Source: Dipteris shenzhenensis (taxonomy: Eukaryota; Polypodiophyta; Polypodiopsida; Gleicheniales). From it: a stretch of DNA of 64,000 nt. The notes beneath the pieces were generated by a model. The model saw only the letters and a program-made list of their open reading frames with translations, had not been told where the DNA came from and did no database searches. The translations under genes and the position numbers were made by a program. This document shows positions 22,594-33,870 of this stretch, piece after piece; the stretch's first letter is position 1, and every line of letters starts with the position of its first letter. The stretch lies in assembly GCA_047967505.1 (NCBI GenBank), contig CM106539.1; one strand, given 5' to 3'.

Positions 22594-23640
22594 TTAACTT
22601 ATGAGTAGAAGGGTTATAGCATTTATACCCTTTCTGCTATATAGAGAATAACCAATAAAGATGCACTTCTCAGCGTTTGGGTCCAACTTGGATCTCAACT
22701 CATCTAGCACATGAACATAGGCAATGCAACCAAAAACTTTCAAATGAGAAATACATGGTTTCCTACCAGTATACCTCTCCTCTGGCATCATGCCATGTAT
22801 TGCTGCAGTGGGATTCCTGTTCATTATGTAGGCTATTGTAGCAACTGCTTCAGCCAATAATAATTTGGCAAGTCTTTTTCATTGAGCATGGCACGAGATA
22901 CCTCTCCAATATGCCTGTTTTTCCTTTTTGCAAGTCCAATTTGCTGTGGGGTATGACTGCATGAATATTGCTGGTTTATGCCATGCTCCTACAGGAAACT
23001 TGCAAACTCATTTGAGAGGTACTCTCCTCCTCCATCTGACCTTAGGCATTTTATTTGCATGCTTGTTTCTTTTTCAACCATAGCTTTGAAAGCTTTGAAA
23101 TGCCCAGATACTTCACTTTTCTTTTTCATAAAATACACCCAAACTTTTCTATTGTAGTCGTCAATAAAAGTGACAAAATAATGACAGCCTACAATAGATG
23201 CAGCCTTAGTAGTCCACACATTAGAGTAGATTAATTCCAATGGCCTCTTACTCTCTTGAACATGTCTAGGAAATGGTTTCCTTGCCTGTTTTCCAAATTG
23301 ATAGGCTTCACATACCTTATGCATTTTTGCAACCTTGAACTTACACAATCCTACAACAATATTTTGGGCCTACATTAATTTAAGTCGTTGTACATTAACA
23401 TGACCAATGCGTTTATGCTAGATATCAATATCTACAACTACACCGGTCCCATGTGCAAACATTGCTGCACTTAATTCAAGCATGTCCGCATCCAACGTAA
23501 ACATCCTGCCCTTCTTCTTCCCCTTTGCTATCAAGCGACCTTTATTTTTCATATCCTCAACAAAGCATCCATGAGGATTAAATCTAACTTGCAAGCCCTG
23601 CTCAACCATTTGACCAATAGAAACCAGGTTCTTGGTGATA
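22594..23640 (-). pseudogene. copia integrase and pre-integrase
   Basis: From the right, a pre-integrase region (LVSIGQMVEQGLQVRF...MFTLDADM) is followed by a TAG and the zinc-binding HKRIGHVNVQRL...CEAYQFGKQ, in which a usual Cys reads Tyr. In the core the first catalytic Asp is Asn (LIYSNVWTTK, usually HTD), the second is kept (LRSDGGGEY), and the Glu is Lys (QQIGLAKRKN, usually GVAER). A TAG precedes EHGI. Two of the three catalytic residues are therefore lost, each by G-to-A. The C-terminal part (NRNPTAAIHGMMPEERYTGRKP...FGCIAYVHV...KCIFIGYS) lies in the frame 22857-22594, which ends where the frame is lost after IGYS. Confidence 0.93.
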
Positions 23641-25740
23641 TCAACCCCTATCTATCATTTTTCTTAACGGCATTGTCGATTCACTGACATATTCAAGAGT
23701 GCAAACATAAAGATATGACCATGCGAATAGCTTGAGCAGCACCTTCACAATCTTCTAGTTCTCTTAAACAGGGTGCAATCTCTTCTAATGGAGTTCTTCC
23801 AGGCATCCTCTTTATCACATCAGAAAACATATGCCTATATTAGACATAACATGCAATCCACTACACCCATGATCGCTTAGTAGGTGGGATGAATACAATA
23901 CCAAACATACCTGGTGTCTCCACCAAAAGATGTGGCACAGGGTTGAGGGTAATAAAACTTCATGCACCTCTTAGCTTCCTACTACTTTCAAACTTAGTGA
24001 TAGAGATCTTTATCACTAGCAAAATGAAATTAACAAAAGCTTTCATGCCAAAAGGCGCACCACATTTTCCTCCCTTATATGAGAATGAAGATGGTAACAT
24101 CCCAAGTGATGTTGTACTCTAGCATAGGGAGAAGGAAAGGATCAGCAAAGGCCATAATCTCCCCAAGCCAATCTGCAACAAAGAGAAGTGTGATACATTA
24201 TTGAAAGAAGATCTTGAAGCTGAATATGACATTAACTCATATATATCGAGGAGTTTAAAAGCGGATTGGTTCGGATGGGTAGGTTCTGAGGAGACATAGC
24301 ACCTACTTCATAGATACCTCTACAAGTAGTTCAAAAGGCTCTTCAAATAGTCAATAGACACAGAGGCCTATAACTTCTAGCAAATACATGATATAAAAGA
24401 TTCAAACACATTTGCATATGCACCTTGAAATGGGATTCACTCTGATATAAGTTTTGTAGAAGCGGCGGTGGAAAACTTATGGACATTTTACTGGAAGGGG
24501 TTAAAAAATGTATGAAAAATAAATAGTCACACACAGAGACTCATAACTTTGGATTTCACATTTAATTCAAATATTGAAAACATAAGGCAATGCACCCTGA
24601 GGAGAGCTTCGTGCTAATATACATTTCGTCAAAATTGTAGCATCGAGTAGAAAGTTATGAGCAAAATACCGATAGGGGGTCAAACAATCATTAAAAACAC
24701 CTATTCCTTCTATTGATGCCGACTTGGGAGAATACTCTCTCCATGCTCAGACTTTATCAATGATCCAAGTTCCTTATAGGTCAACTAGGAGGGAGGTAAG
24801 AGCTCCCTTCATGGCTTGAGAAATGGATAAACCATGTATGCATAATGAGCGGCTGAATAGAAAACACTTTTGAACACTTTGGAAGAGAGAGCAATGGAAA
24901 AAGGGGAGAGACACTCAAGAGAGAGAACCTGAAGTGGCCTTCATTACCAATAGAGTGAGACTTTAGTCAAATGCAACTCAAAACATTACAAAAACAAGGG
25001 AAAAGTAGAGGTTTTTATACATACAAGAGGGAGAGCGATCTCCAAGACTACTCATAGAAAGAGAATGAACTAGAGAGATATGGATTCAAGAGTTTAGATA
25101 AGAGGAAATCTATAAGAGGGAGAGAGAAGGCTCATAGAAGAGGCTTGAGGGGACTAGAGGTACAGTAGCATGAGGCTCAATGGTGGAAGAGAGGTTGAAC
25201 AAGGGAGACGAGGGCTCCTTTTATATAGATTTTGTCACCCTCCTTCTCCCATTTATAATTTTTGCCCATCAATCACGTAAGCCCGTATGTCACCATCCCT
25301 ATCCTTTTAGGCTACTCTTGACATGTGTCTCATCAAAAGATGCTCAAGACTCTTAAAATATTGAGAAAGTCAAGAGTCTCCCTATATGGAGCCCATAGGG
25401 ACCCTCTCTTTTCCAAATGTCCACATCCTCCTTATTCCACATAGGAATTCTAGAAGGATTCATCTTGACTCCACACTCTTCCACACTCCCCCGTATCCCT
25501 TCCACACACTTGGCATGTGATCTCTCTTACATTATTTAAACACATGGACATGAGACCCACTCTTTATATGACTCACTCTTCCTACTCATCCTCTCAATCC
25601 CGTACAATATCTTAGAAAATAGAAATAAGTGAGAGCCACTAGGCTGTCACTTGATACTCACACTCTTATCTAATATAGAGAAAATCAATACCAATGCCAA
25701 ATAAAAGATGTTTATGAAAGGAGGAAAATGCTATGCAAAA
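23641..25740. other. No gene recognised
   Basis: No domain was found in any frame. A minus-strand stretch near 23800-23700 could encode MPGRTPLEEIAPCLRELEDC but matches nothing I know. The region from 24850 to 25230 is rich in GAGAGA and contains a TATA-like 'ttttatatag' near 25220, so it may include an LTR of the gypsy element that follows. Confidence 0.45.
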
Positions 25741-25762
25741 GCATACTCTACCTCCCTGACAA

Positions 25763-26359
25763 GTGTGCCAAAGATGTGGTCTGACGGTGACTGCACATGT
25801 CATGAGGATCTTGAAGGGATGCCATCATAGACTCCTCTCCCAAAAAATTCCTCACAAGAGATTTGCAAAGCAAGAACCTAACGCTTGTGTCATGCAAGTG
25901 CCTACCAGACTGGACAAGTTAGATTTGAGAAGGACTAACTGTTATATTCCTATCAACTTCTTCAAACAAAGCGGAACAAACATTGAGGGTATACCAACTG
26001 ACCTCCTAGAACTCGAGGATCCTGACTTCATTGCTCCAAAAAACCTCCAAGGAGCAATGAGTGAGGATGAAAGTGAAGAAGAAAATAATCAAGAATTTGA
26101 TCAAAACCCAGATGAAGAAAGTGACATGGACATAGAGCCCAGACTAAATCTGAGAGCTGTACAAAAAGTGACATGGAATAAGACACAGATACAGATCTGG
26201 ATTTCAAAATCAACAATCGTGGATATTATGCAGTGCCAAATCACCGATAAGAGGAGGGTGAAGAACAAAAAAAAGGAGCACCAGAGAGAGTCCACCAAGA
26301 CTTCCACAACCATCGGTACCACCAATGGCACACCCAAATGTGGCCAGTTTGAAATGTAA
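25763..26359 (+). pseudogene. N-terminal part of the gypsy polyprotein (uncertain)
   Basis: A frame of about 198 codons contains an acidic middle (SEDESEEENNQEFDQNPDEES) and a Lys-rich end. No family was recognised. It is placed with the gypsy element only because it lies immediately upstream of its gag domain in the same direction. It contains no cysteine motif. Confidence 0.45.
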
Positions 26360-26382
26360 GTTTTGGGAATTCTAGGGAAAAG

Positions 26383-26935
26383 AGAAGGAAGATCTGAACA
26401 ATCACGTGGCCCAATTTGAGACACAATGGTAGGCAAGCGGCTTCAACACTTTGTTCAGAGACCAAGAAAAGCTCCGATATTTGCTGGAACACTTGCGAGT
26501 AAAGTTGAGATGGTTCACCCCATATGGAGTGGCAAATTTTACAACATACGATGAACTCAGGACGTTGTTTTTGGAAAGATTCAAAAAGGAGAAGACTCCA
26601 AGTGATGTTCGAAAAAGGTTGAGGGAATTGAAACAAAAAAAGCTATCAGTGGAGGACTATGCTAAGCAATTTCTCAGTTTGAATGCAAGACTTGACCCAC
26701 TGAAAGACAAACACCAGAAACAATTGTGGAATATTTCTGCAAGGGATTGTAGCTGGAGATCAGAAGTGCAATTCGCAGCATGGCTGTTCTAGCGGTTAGA
26801 ATGGATTTAACTCTCATAGAGGCAGCCAAACACGTGGAAGGAAAATTTGGTACAGCAAAGAAAAAGAAGAAGACAAGCATAGATTTTGAAGAAGATTCCG
26901 ATAGCAGTTTGAACAACTCAAAAAGAGTTCAATTC
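26383..26935 (+). pseudogene. gypsy gag domain
   Basis: TLFRDQEKLRYLLEHLRVKL, the DELRTLFLERFKKEKTPSDVRKRLREL block and SVEDYAKQFLSLNARL are typical of the retrotransposon gag domain. A shift near 26720 moves the end (VEYFCKGL*LEIRSAI) to another frame. A Lys-rich acidic tail leads towards the zinc knuckles. Confidence 0.88.
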
Positions 26936-27167
26936 CAGATCTGCCACAAGCAATGATGACTTCGACAATGATTTGGGCGATGATCAAAAGAAAAAGAAAC
27001 AAAAGAAGAAGAAGAGAGTAGCAAAGAAAACAAAAAAGGAGAAGGTAAAAGAGAAGAAAGAGAAGTCAAAGTCAAAAAAGACCTCCAAATCAAAAGAAAT
27101 AGCAAAACTGGTGGAGCAAAAAGTCCAAAACTTGGGAATGACAAGCAACCGACCACAGTTTCAGTAG

Positions 27168-27206
27168 TGTGGCATTTGTTTGAAGAATCATTCGATAGAG
27201 GTGTGC
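27168..27206 (+). pseudogene. gypsy zinc knuckle
   Basis: CGICLKNHSIEVC fits a CX2CX3HX4C knuckle and follows a TAG (FQ*CGIC). A second, broken knuckle (ECGYCQVLEDH) lies near 27410. A very Lys-rich stretch (27000-27110) precedes them. Confidence 0.75.
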
Positions 27207-28045
27207 TAGTATAATCCCAATGCATGAACAAATCAAGGCCAACATTAGGCATGGATCCAGCCACCATAGGAGCTAACTGAATCTTTATTGGGGCAAATGC
27301 CATAGAAGCGGCACAATAGATGCAACAACCACTGCAACAAGGCAATTGGAATTAGCAAAGAAATTGGAACCAACAAAGAAACTGGGGACTGAATTCCAAA
27401 GAATGTGGATACTGTCAGGTATTGGAAGATCATAGATAGGGACCGAATTGCCCATTATGGGTGAAGCATCGATTGGAGAGGGGGTTGAGAATCACAAGAT
27501 ACCTAGCTCGGAACCAATAGCAAAATCAACAAACAACCTCAACCACCACCATAGGCAAACGCGGTAATAATTCAAGAACTACCAAAAGTTCTACCCCACA
27601 GAGGGATGTTCTTGGCAAAAAATCTCCAATACAATCAATATGAGTTATGCGACTGCTTTGGATGTATGCTCATTGAGGACATGTCAGAGAGTTCAGAAAA
27701 GGTTAACGTGCTAGCCGTGACATGATCCAAGGGACCAATGAGGGAAAAGCCACTGGAAGATAAAGAAGGAAAGCCTAAGAAATGGCACCAACAAGACCAA
27801 GAAGCAGTCCGAAATTGGCATTAAAAGAAATACATAAGATACAGGCTAAAGAGGAAAAAAATCAGATATGGTAAGCCAAAGGAGAAATCGAGTGGGATGG
27901 TGAATCCAACAGGCGAATTGACAAAAAGTTCGATGCAGATCAAAATTTGGAAATGGAATACAGAAAATCATGTGAGGATGGTCTCTCAATAGAGCTACTT
28001 TTAGCCCTGAAGCAGGCATTAATAAAGATTACACTGGATTAGTTA

Positions 28046-28834
28046 TTGAGTCTAGTTCCTACCTTTCGAGAAAATTTTATTAAGCAATTTCAAGATGATG
28101 GAAAATCGGAATGGATGGAGGAAACCCTGCAAGAGGAAGAGTACCAAGATGGTGCAAAAGATCCACCAGTCATGCAAGTCGAACCAGATGATGTGGACTA
28201 TAAGGTCCCAATAATAAAGGTACATTGCAATGGTCAAGAAATACAAGGCACACTACCAGATGGAGGATCGAGTGTGAACATTCTCCCGCATAGCATGTAT
28301 AAAAAGATGGGATTGAGTGACATGGAAGAGGCCCCATTCTAGATAAGGATGGAGGATCAGCAGCATGTTCAACCAATGGGCATTGTTCAAAACTAGCAAA
28401 TCAGCATTGAGGGAATGACATTCATAGTAAATTTTATGGTCCTAAAAATGGAACAAGGAGATTTGTCTTACCCAATGCTACTGGGCCAGCCTTGGTTCAA
28501 GATAGCCTTGGTTCAGCCTTGGTTCAAGATAGCATGGATCAAGCAAGATTGGGGAGCATCTAAAATCACAGTCAGAAGTGGAAAAAAGAAACTATGGTTG
28601 GAAATGACTCCAAAGGTAGTTTTGCAGAAGGAGAACAAACCATTGATTGCACAGTGTGTCAACATGCTTACAGAAATGGACGATGATGAGGAACATGAAT
28701 TCTTGGATGTGAACCCATCAATTGTACCTCTATTTGAGGTGGATGTGAACAAAATTGTGCACCAGTGCCTGGTAGAACTAGCGCAAGTATGTCAAATTTC
28801 ACCCAAAAAGCCTAACAAGGTCCCAAAAATCTGA
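28046..28834 (+). pseudogene. gypsy aspartic protease and linker to RT
   Basis: The protease reads KVHCNGQEIQGTLPDGGSS followed by VNILPHSMYKKMGL. The active-site Asp is present in a DGG context, where gypsy elements have D(S/G)G. After a TAG at 28340, the C-terminal half (GMTFIVNFMVL...YPMLLGQPWFKIA) follows. A 27-bp in-frame duplication lies at 28487-28540. The linker continues to TGA 28832-28834. Confidence 0.88.
28487..28540 (+). repeat. 27-bp in-frame tandem duplication
   Basis: cagccttggttcaagatag begins at 28487 and again at 28514, so QPWFKIA is encoded twice. The length (27 bp) preserves the reading frame. Confidence 0.92.
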
Positions 28835-28907
28835 CAAAATGGTCGTGGACTCGAAATTTGAAAAAGAAGTGGAGGATAATTTTGCACAGCAAAAATGGAA
28901 TTAACAT

Positions 28908-29910
28908 GTGATAAAAGAATCCTTGGAAGCATATGAGGATCAAATGAAAAGAACATCGAGAGTAATTGAAGATGATTTGGAGGAATTGAATCTCGGGACG
29001 ACAGAAAAGCTACAACCGGTGAAAATTAGTGTGCACGCAATAGGAAAGTTTAAGGAGGATCTGGTGCAATTGTTGATAGAATTCAAAGATGTGTTCACTT
29101 GGGAATACATGGACATGAAAGGAGTGGACCCAAACCAATGTGTACATTGCATTCACCTCAAGAAAGATGTAGTGTCAATTGTGCAGCAGAGATACCAAAT
29201 GAATCCAAACTATGTGAAGTTGGTAAAAGAAGAAATTGATAAGCTACTCAGAGTTGGTTTTATCTATCCGGTGGACGAGGTCACATGGTTGTCACCCATC
29301 ATGATTGTTTTGAAAAAGAATGGCAAACTGTGGGTTTGTGTGGACTACAGAAAACTAAATGCCACTACTATAACTAATCCATTTCCTATACCCTTTTGTG
29401 ACATGATGTTGGATGCAATTGACGGGGACGAGGTGTATAGTTTTCTGGATGGGTTCAGCGGCGGGTATAACCAGATTTGAATGGCCAAGGAAGATAAAGA
29501 TAAAACAACATTATTTCACTAGCAACATGATGAATTTTGTCTTGAAGACACACCGCCCACATTTCAAGGGTGGATACAGAAGGTGTTTGCCCCATATCTC
29601 ACAACATTAAAGCGGCTATTCTTGGATTATTTTAGTGTGTTTGGGAAAAAGGAGAATCACCTTAAAACTTCAAATTATGTTTTGTTACATGTTGAGAATA
29701 TCGACTCAGTTTGAATCCAATGAAATGTGCCTTTGTAGTCCGAAGTACTGGGGCACATCATTTCCAAAGAAGGGATGGCAATCGACCCAAGAAAAGTGGC
29801 AACCATTCAGGAAGCAAAGGCACCACGAAATGCAAAGGAAGTCATACAATTCATTGGGTAGATCAAGTGGCACAATCAATTTGTGCAGTACCTTTCCCAT
29901 GTGTGTCAAC
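28908..29910 (+). pseudogene. gypsy reverse transcriptase
   Basis: EEIDKLLRVGFIYPV, PIMIVLKKNGKLWVCVDYRKLN and FPIPFCDMMLDAI are classical gypsy RT blocks. FLDGFSGGYNQI has one residue more than the usual FLDGFSGYNQI. The palm motif YLDDF is degraded to FLDYF, losing the second catalytic Asp through G-to-T. Stops occur at NQI*MAK and LFH*QHD and repeatedly around 29715-29740. The thumb region (VLGHIISKEGMAIDPRKVATI) is still readable. Confidence 0.9.
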
Positions 29911-29989
29911 CCCTAACAAAGTTGACAAAGAAAAATGAGCAATACATTTGGAAGAGGATCACGCTCTAGTTTTACTAAAGAAAATGCTA

Positions 29990-30400
29990 GTGGTAGCACC
30001 AACTCTAATTCTGCCAAATTGAAACCTAGAATTTCATGTGCTCATAGATGCATCAGACATTGCTATCGGATCAGTATTGATGTAGACACATAGGTCCAGA
30101 TGGTTCTAACCAATAGATTATGCAAGCCAAACTTTGTCACCGGTAGAACAAAATTATCCAGTCACTGAAAGAGAGGGATTGGGTATGATTTACTCATTAC
30201 ATAAGTTTTGACATTACCTTCTGGGTAATTGGGTGGTGTTCCATGTAGGCCATCAAGCATTATTGTACCTAATGAATAAGCCTCAGCCGTCAGGAAGGCT
30301 GGCTCAATGGATATTGCTACAAGAATTACAAAACCAAGTGATGCATACACCAGGAAGACAACACTTAGTGGTAGACTACCTGAGCAAATTAGAAACGTGA
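29990..30400 (+). pseudogene. gypsy RNase H
   Basis: FHVLIDASDIAIGSVLM, PIDYASQTLSPVEQNYPVTEREGLGMIY, HYLLGNWVVFHVGHQALL (usually DHQAL, so Asp reads Gly), NKPQPSGRLAQW and DYLSKLE mark the domain. TAG or TGA codons interrupt it at LM*THR, RWF*PID and HKF*HYL. Confidence 0.9.
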
Positions 30401-30439
30401 GAAAGCCTGGGTGGGGGTATCCCAAATGATTTATCAGAT

Positions 30440-31110
30440 GCTACATTGTTTTTGGTACAGGTGATGAGGGCAACAAACTGGTATGACCGGATGTTACAAT
30501 TCCTCACAAACAGGGGCTCCCAGAGACATTTACGAAGGATCAGCGATGCCAATTAGTGTTAAGGAGTAAACCGTTTATGGTGATTGCAAGTGCATTGTAC
30601 AGGCACCGAATCAATCAAGTTATCCAGTGTCCAAAACATGAGCGGCATGCAGTGTTACAATAAGAAGCTCATTAGGGGGTGGCAGGCGGACACTTTGCCG
30701 ATGAGATCACAGGAAAGAAAAAATTTTCAAGCCAGGCCTTGGTGGTCAAAGGTGCTCAAAGATTCTCATGAATTTGTGGCCAAGTGTTGGTATTGTCAAA
30801 GAGATGGACAACCTACCAATGCAAGTAGATTACCCCCAAATCCCATTATCCCACCACTTAATCCATTTTAAAAATGGGGATTAGATTTTGTGGGACTAAT
30901 AAAGCGTGTGGCATAGATCACAAGGAACCAATACATTCTGGTGACAATATATTACTGCACCAAATGGGAGGAGGCACAAGCACTCAAACATAATTCCTCG
31001 GGTATAGTATGGCAAAATTCCTATATCAGAATATCATAACCCATTTTGGATGTTCGATTGAATTGGTATCGAATCAGGGAGGCCACTTCTTGGGAAGGGC
31101 AGTAAAGAAG
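30440..31110 (+). pseudogene. gypsy integrase fragment
   Basis: The zinc-binding region reads DSHEFVAKCWYCQRDGQPT, followed by PLNPF*KWGLDFVGLI and ITRNQYILVTIYYCTKWEEAQAL, the start of the integrase core. A TAA stands where Glu/Gln-Lys is usual. Beyond about 31050 the frame dissolves. A short C-terminal echo (SWRMKYSRNLTR) occurs near 31280. Confidence 0.85.
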
Positions 31111-31620
31111 CTAACAATGATTCACATACATTTTTTAGTTGTATTCAAACTCTATACTGTAGTTGATAATCACGTTTGAAGGCAAATGGAATCTTGGTAC
31201 TGCACCAAGCCCTTCCATTTATTTTTCAACATGGTCTTAGCCTGGTGAGATGTTGCACCAGAAAGGGGGTTAATTATAGTTGGAGGATGAAGTACAGCAG
31301 AAACCTAACTAGGCTCTTATGGGTTCTTATCAGGAATTTTTTCCCAAGAATTTCTAGCCACTAGGATATTCAAGGTGTTAACATAGGAAAATGATCACCC
31401 GGATTAGGGGGAAAAGCATATATGATTCGAAAGGGTACAATCGTAAGGGTGTAACTTTTGGGGATCAGATGTAACTGAAAAATATGTAATCTGCGAGAGG
31501 GATCATCTTCCAGAAGAGAGAATATATCAAGTGAATGGTTTTTGGAATCTGATCTACTGTTTTCCATGTCTATTTGTATATTGAATGTCTCTGATCATCT
31601 TTTCCTAAAATCTGTAATAG

Positions 31621-31662
<42 letters not shown>

Positions 31663-32389
31663 CTTTTAGAACATGCATTGAGAATACTTTTGAGTGTGGC
31701 GAGAGATCCAAGCGAAAACATCAACCCTTTGCCTTGCAACCTGTTCAATCTAAACACAAATGTGGAGTTCTACTTCTCGTGTAGGAATTCTACACCAATA
31801 CCATTTAAGTCAAAAGCCAAAATGGCTCTGCCAACAATAAAGTTTCCCAAATTACTTGTTACTCTAAGTACAACACCTCCTTTGCCTTCATCATGATCTG
31901 TTGTAAACCATTTTCTTTTGTTATCAATCTAGTGTAGCTGCCATTTAAGCTTATTTCCCCCTTCTTTTAGCTCCTAACATCCATTTTTCAAAATCATCTC
32001 TTTTGCCTGCACCTGTTCTTGGATTTGACTGGGCATTATGTAGGTGCGATTACAAAATGCCTCATTAACCTTCTCTTCTCCCTAGCCTCAAGGTTTATAG
32101 CCTCATTTTCATTCAATGTACCACTGGCTTGTTGAGGGCCCTTCCTTTCTCTTTGGTTACCTCCTTTGCTCCTTACCTTGATAAAGATTTGTTCAACACT
32201 TAGTACCTCAAAGGTCTTACTACTAGCTATCCCTTTACCCTTGATCTCCTTATGTGTTTAATCTTGCTTTCCTCTTTTAGTCTCAGGCATCTCCTTCTAT
32301 ATCACAAGCACCTCTTTCTAGCTATCGATTCAGCTTCTAGTTTTGGGGGTTCCTTAGTCTTTTTCACAAAAAATTTGCTAGTTTCCCTT
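31111..32389. other. Decayed 3' flank of the gypsy element and unassigned sequence
   Basis: The stretch contains a purine-rich candidate polypurine tract (ttagggggaaaag, about 31405), a (GA)n microsatellite at 31625-31659, and no recognisable gene. A 3' LTR is plausible at about 31.4-31.9 kb but could not be bounded. Confidence 0.45.
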
Positions 32390-33225
32390 TGCAAATAGTC
32401 TTTGATAAAATGCCCCCCCAAGCCACACAAAATGCAATAATTTGAAATGCTCTTATAAAACACCTTTTGTATCAACCTTTTGGAATATTCTTATAAAAGA
32501 CATTTTGTATCAACTCTATACCCATCCCATCCTATAGCCTAATCACACTTAAAGGGTCAATTACAAGGTCCATGAGTACACAATCATGCAGATTGCCTTA
32601 TGGTTTATAAATTTCTCTACCTCCAAGCTAAGAAACTAATCTAGAGGTGCACATAGGGACTCCATTTGAGGGGAAAGTGACAAGGCCAAGTTTGGAAATT
32701 TTGCTTGAATTGGATCTTTAGAAGGTGGAGGCATGCTTGAGAGAAAAATAAGGATCTCATAGCTAAATTGATAGGGGTTGGCTGCAATTGGTCCAAGATC
32801 CATCCTTTACTACCACACTCACCGTCTTTAGCTTCTAAAAAAGAAGACCAAATAGCCATTGCATGAAAGTCAGATGTTTGAGACCAACAACCCCTTTTTC
32901 ACCCATGCAAACCCTCTAAGAAAATAGCTAGGGGTCTAGGGCCATGCACGTATCATACCAATGCATTTTCACAAAGCCATTTTGTGGTGTTGTTGAATAA
33001 ACCTATGTGCAATTGCACATATGGGATCTTACCTGGAAGATATTCCTCATCTTTGTGGATAACTTTCATTTGGTCCTCATTCTTTAGAAATTTCCCCCTT
33101 TTGGGGCATGGTCGATATTTTGTGGGTCCAATGTTGAGCACTTCCCAAGGAGATGCTTTTGTCTCCATGGTGCACTGAAGAAGCATTATGATCCTCCTTA
33201 GATAGCACCAGCATGATTCTCTCAT
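32390..33225 (-). pseudogene. Retroelement relic with a zinc-knuckle-like motif (uncertain)
   Basis: Two minus-strand open stretches (33225-32953 and 32859-32641) are followed by CILCGLGGHFIKDY near 32435-32395, which resembles a CX2CX4HX4C knuckle with the last Cys read as Tyr. The family was not recognised. The position, just inside the LTR end and primer-site-like sequence at 33510-33529 on the same strand, suggests a gag relic of that element. Confidence 0.4.
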
Positions 33226-33266
33226 GTTTTATGGATTGAGGTTTGCTACACATCAATTTTTTTTCC

Positions 33267-33345
33267 CTCTAATTCCCTTTTGGGTGGACTCTCTAATTCC
33301 CCTTTTTTGCTCTCTAATTCCCTTTTGGGTGGACTCTCTATGGGC
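33267..33345. repeat. 45-bp tandem duplication
   Basis: ctctaattcccttttggg starts at 33267 and again at 33312. The block through 'tggactctcta' is identical in both. Confidence 0.9.
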
Positions 33346-33509
33346 TTCTTGCTTTCATCCATGCTAGTCTAAATCTAGATGACTAATGGCATTTGAAATT
33401 ATGACAATCAAGCTAAAAATTTCCCTATATACTATAATCTTACACATGCAAAAAATAGGTTCAAATGGGGTTGGACTTAGTGCTTGTCATGTAGGTGACC
33501 TAAGTTTGT

Positions 33510-33526
33510 TCCCCCGGTAGTACCAA
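33510..33526 (-). other. Degenerate primer-binding-site-like sequence
   Basis: The minus strand reads TTGGTACTACCGGGGG two bases from the LTR end ...CAACA. It occupies the same position as the site at 6504-6521 but fits the TGGCGCC...GGGG consensus only loosely. Confidence 0.4.
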
Positions 33527-33528
33527 AA

Positions 33529-33870
33529 TGTTGTCAGCTTTCTCTCATTTCCAATTTTGGAGGTTTTTGTCACCTACTATGTAGTTGCTCATTGTAGTAT
33601 AGATGTTCACACATGTAGCATAGGTCCTTGGGCTATATCTCAATGAGAGATGTAGGTTTAAGCATGGAAAATGATTCTTGTATTAGCATAGGTGGAGAAG
33701 AAATGTTGTTCATGAGGTTGGATGGAGATTCTCACCTTCATATGTGTTCAAGGGTTTATGAAAGGTTCATAGGGTTTAAAAGGAGGATAGGATTTAGAAA
33801 TCTAAGTAAGGGTTTAAGGCTTATAGAGATTTACAAGGTTTAGAAAGAGTTCATTGGTGTCCATATCTTT
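33529..33870 (-). mobile_element. LTR related to the one at 6524
   Basis: It begins TGTTGTCAGC on the plus strand beside the primer-like site. It shares several ordered blocks with 6524-6950, including the 'gagagatgtaggtttaag' motif and TTTAGAAAGAG-type short repeats at 33757-33862. The outer boundary is not defined. Confidence 0.55.

Larger units (their letters stand above)
25763..31110 (+). mobile_element. Decayed Ty3/gypsy element interior
   Basis: An acidic N-terminal region, a gag domain, zinc knuckles, protease, RT, RNase H and integrase occur in that order over 5.3 kb. This is the gypsy order with integrase last. Stops and frameshifts are frequent throughout. Neither LTR could be identified with confidence. 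Candidate LTR sequence flanks at about 24.9-25.7 and 31.4-31.7 kb. Domain entries follow. Confidence 0.9.

Noticed and set aside
26028-27433. Hydrophobic minus-strand frames that look like membrane proteins
   Set aside because: They are shadows of the Lys/Glu-rich gypsy gag on the plus strand.
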